Assembly: GCA_021647905.1 (NCBI GenBank)
Contig: JAKITW010000001.1
Coordinates: 30,052 to 94,051 of the forward strand
Source: Desulfobacterales bacterium
GTDB lineage: Bacteria > Desulfobacterota > Desulfobulbia > Desulfobulbales > BM004
DNA: 64,000 nt
Reading direction: 5' to 3'
The notes beneath the pieces were generated by a model. That model did no database searches and was not told the DNA's origin. It was given only the letters and a program-made list of their open reading frames with translations. Below are positions 62,873-64,000 of this stretch, one piece after another (positions within the stretch are counted from its first letter, which is position 1; every line of letters begins with the position of its first letter). The position numbers and the translations under genes are program-made.

Positions 62873-62974
62873 TTTATCATGAAAGTCGCCCCGGACGGAA
62901 CCTCGGTGTCCGGGGAGATTCTCATTGTTGGTTGTGGCCGCGGCCTGAAACTTGGTCCAGCCATGCTGGTTTAT
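62873..62974 (+). repeat. Dispersed repeat R4, copy 2
   Basis: Matches the reverse complement of 54741-54840, with GTTGGTTGTGGCCGCGGCCT and CCAGCCATGCTGG conserved and the middle (about 62892-62912) divergent. Lies between divergent rng and the glycosyltransferase gene, ending 23 bp before the latter's ATG. Confidence 0.8.
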
Positions 62975-62997
62975 ACAAAACTATTGGCAAACTTAAA

Positions 62998-63891
62998 ATG
63001 GAAAATTATGTAAGCGTTATTATCCCCGTGTATAACCGGGAAAAATTTATCATGCAATCCGTGGAGTCGGTGCTTGCCCAGACCTGGTCCTGTTTCGAGG
63101 TGATCGTGGTGGATGACGGCTCCACCGACCGCACCGCGGAACTGGTGGCCCGGCTCCGGCAAAAGAGCGATCCCGGGCGGATTATTTATATCTCCCAGGA
63201 GAACCAGGGACCGGCCGCGGCCCGCAACACCGGCATCCGGGCGGCCCGGTACGATCTGCTCGCCTTTCTCGATTCCGACGACCGCCTTGTCAAGGACAAG
63301 CTTGCGGCCCAGGTGGCATTGATGGCGGCCAATCCCGAGGCGCTCATCTCCCATACCGATGAGATCTGGTTTCGGCGGGGGGTGCGTTTGAATCCCAAGA
63401 ACAGACATCGTAAGGGCGGCGGCGATCTTTTTGCCCGCTGTCTTGAACTGTGCGTGGTGGGGATGTCCACGGTAATGGCGCGCCGGGATTTTTTTGCGCG
63501 GGCCGGCTTTTTTAACGAGGATTTTTTCTGCTGCGAGGACTATGATCTCTGGCTGCGGGCCAGCGTTGATCTGCCCTTTCTCTACCTGGACCGGGCCCTG
63601 ACCATCAAGGACGGCGGCCGGGGTGATCAGCTTTCCGTGATCCACCGGATGGGCATGGATAAGCTCAGGATTAAATCCATAACCATGCTCCTTGATTCCG
63701 GCCGGCTTGACCCGCAACAGGAAGAGATGGCAATCAGCGAGTTGACCCGGAAATGCACGATCTACGGCCAGGGCTGCCTGAAACACGGCCGCAGTGAAGA
63801 GGGGCGATATTATCTTGAGCTGCCCGGCCGGGGACAGATGACAGAGGACAGAAGACAGAGGACAGAAAAAACAGTGGGCAGTGGACGGTGA
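62998..63891 (+). CDS. Family 2 glycosyltransferase
   Basis: 297 aa from ATG 62998 (MENYVSVIIPVYN); the open frame reaches further upstream only through repeat R4. GT-A fold: VIIPVYNREKFIMQSVESVL, nucleotide motif VIVVDDGSTDRTAELV, NQGPAAARNTGIRAA, the metal-binding DSD in LAFLDSDDRLV and the acceptor-side FNEDFFCCEDYDLWLRA. Probably makes a surface glycan. The last 20 residues (TEDRRQRTEKTVG) are encoded by spacer-type ACAGAGG heptads, so an ancestral stop was probably lost and the tail is recent. Confidence 0.9.
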   Translation: MENYVSVIIPVYNREKFIMQSVESVLAQTWSCFEVIVVDDGSTDRTAELVARLRQKSDPGRIIYISQENQGPAAARNTGIRAARYDLLAFLDSDDRLVKDKLAAQVALMAANPEALISHTDEIWFRRGVRLNPKNRHRKGGGDLFARCLELCVVGMSTVMARRDFFARAGFFNEDFFCCEDYDLWLRASVDLPFLYLDRALTIKDGGRGDQLSVIHRMGMDKLRIKSITMLLDSGRLDPQQEEMAISELTRKCTIYGQGCLKHGRSEEGRYYLELPGRGQMTEDRRQRTEKTVGSGR

Positions 63892-63931
63892 AAAAATATG
63901 GAGCAGTAAATATGGGCCGGGATATAATATT

Positions 63932-63987
63932 CTCTGACCTCTGACCTCTGACCTCTGACCTCTGACCTCTGACCTCTGACCTCTGAC
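63932..63987. repeat. Tandem heptamer array, eight CTCTGAC units
   Basis: Eight perfect copies of the 7-mer CTCTGAC, then a degenerate CCCTGTC. The complementary-type motif ACAGAGG/AGACAGAGGACAG occurs just upstream at about 63838-63870 and in the spacers at about 21500-21530 and 58258-58280. Slippage-prone; may vary between strains. Confidence 0.9.
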
Positions 63988-64000
63988 CCCTGTCTTTACA

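Noticed and set aside
63932..63987. CRISPR-like array
   Set aside because: Contiguous 7-bp units without spacers. A simple tandem repeat.

Overview
The window is a GC-rich, gene-dense bacterial chromosome segment with no rRNA or tRNA genes that I could see. Its gene content points to an anaerobic Desulfobacterota (deltaproteobacterial) lineage, possibly Desulfobulbales-like. The pointers are a PxxKW cysteine-rich small protein, a two-subunit biotin carboxylase/carboxyltransferase pair, a multiheme c-type cytochrome, a chemotaxis/sensor kinase repertoire with a CxxCH motif, and selenocysteine use. The taxon is an inference; no marker gene in the window fixes it.

Layout. 1-869: truncated chemotaxis receptor. 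870-1735: repeat-rich spacer. 1736-19053: housekeeping and small metabolic genes (DsbA-like, YjbQ, ParB-like, IHF/HU, enolase, a PilC, PxxKW protein, YggS, TatD, nitroreductase, lipoprotein, CoaBC, Fe-alcohol dehydrogenase, DarP, PPC-domain protein, CBM48 protein, carboxylase pair). 19054-32403: a pilin, a convergent TMTC-like glycosyltransferase candidate, and a nine-gene minus-strand MSHA-type IV pilus operon (TPR, PilM, PilN, PilO, MshK-like, MshL, MshM, MshE, MshG). 32574-35410: a PhnD-like periplasmic binding protein overlapping a hybrid histidine kinase whose sensor domain carries CxxCH. 36289-46933: one 12-gene minus-strand locus, urtABCDE-ureDABCEFG, for urea import and hydrolysis with nickel-enzyme maturation. 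47347-54660: a tetraheme metallophosphatase-like protein, rarA, a VapBC pair and hrpA. 54905-58216: galU and priA. 58341-62761: rng, a frameshifted M23 peptidase and a CarS-metallophosphoesterase fusion. 62998-63891: a family 2 glycosyltransferase followed by tandem heptamers.

The strongest unusual observation is an in-frame UGA (48655-48657) in the tetraheme protein. It sits where I recall relatives having the second Cys of a PCGC motif. It is followed at 18 nt by a GGUCU-loop hairpin that matches the loop and spacing I recall for the E. coli fdhF SECIS element, so this is very probably a selenoprotein that ordinary gene calling would truncate. The second is a set of three 154-bp MITE-like elements, all the same length, with GTAA-type terminal inverted repeats and perfect, different 8-bp target duplications (IS66-like hallmarks). 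At least three further dispersed repeat families occur; one of them brackets the whole pilus operon as inverted copies about 95% identical.
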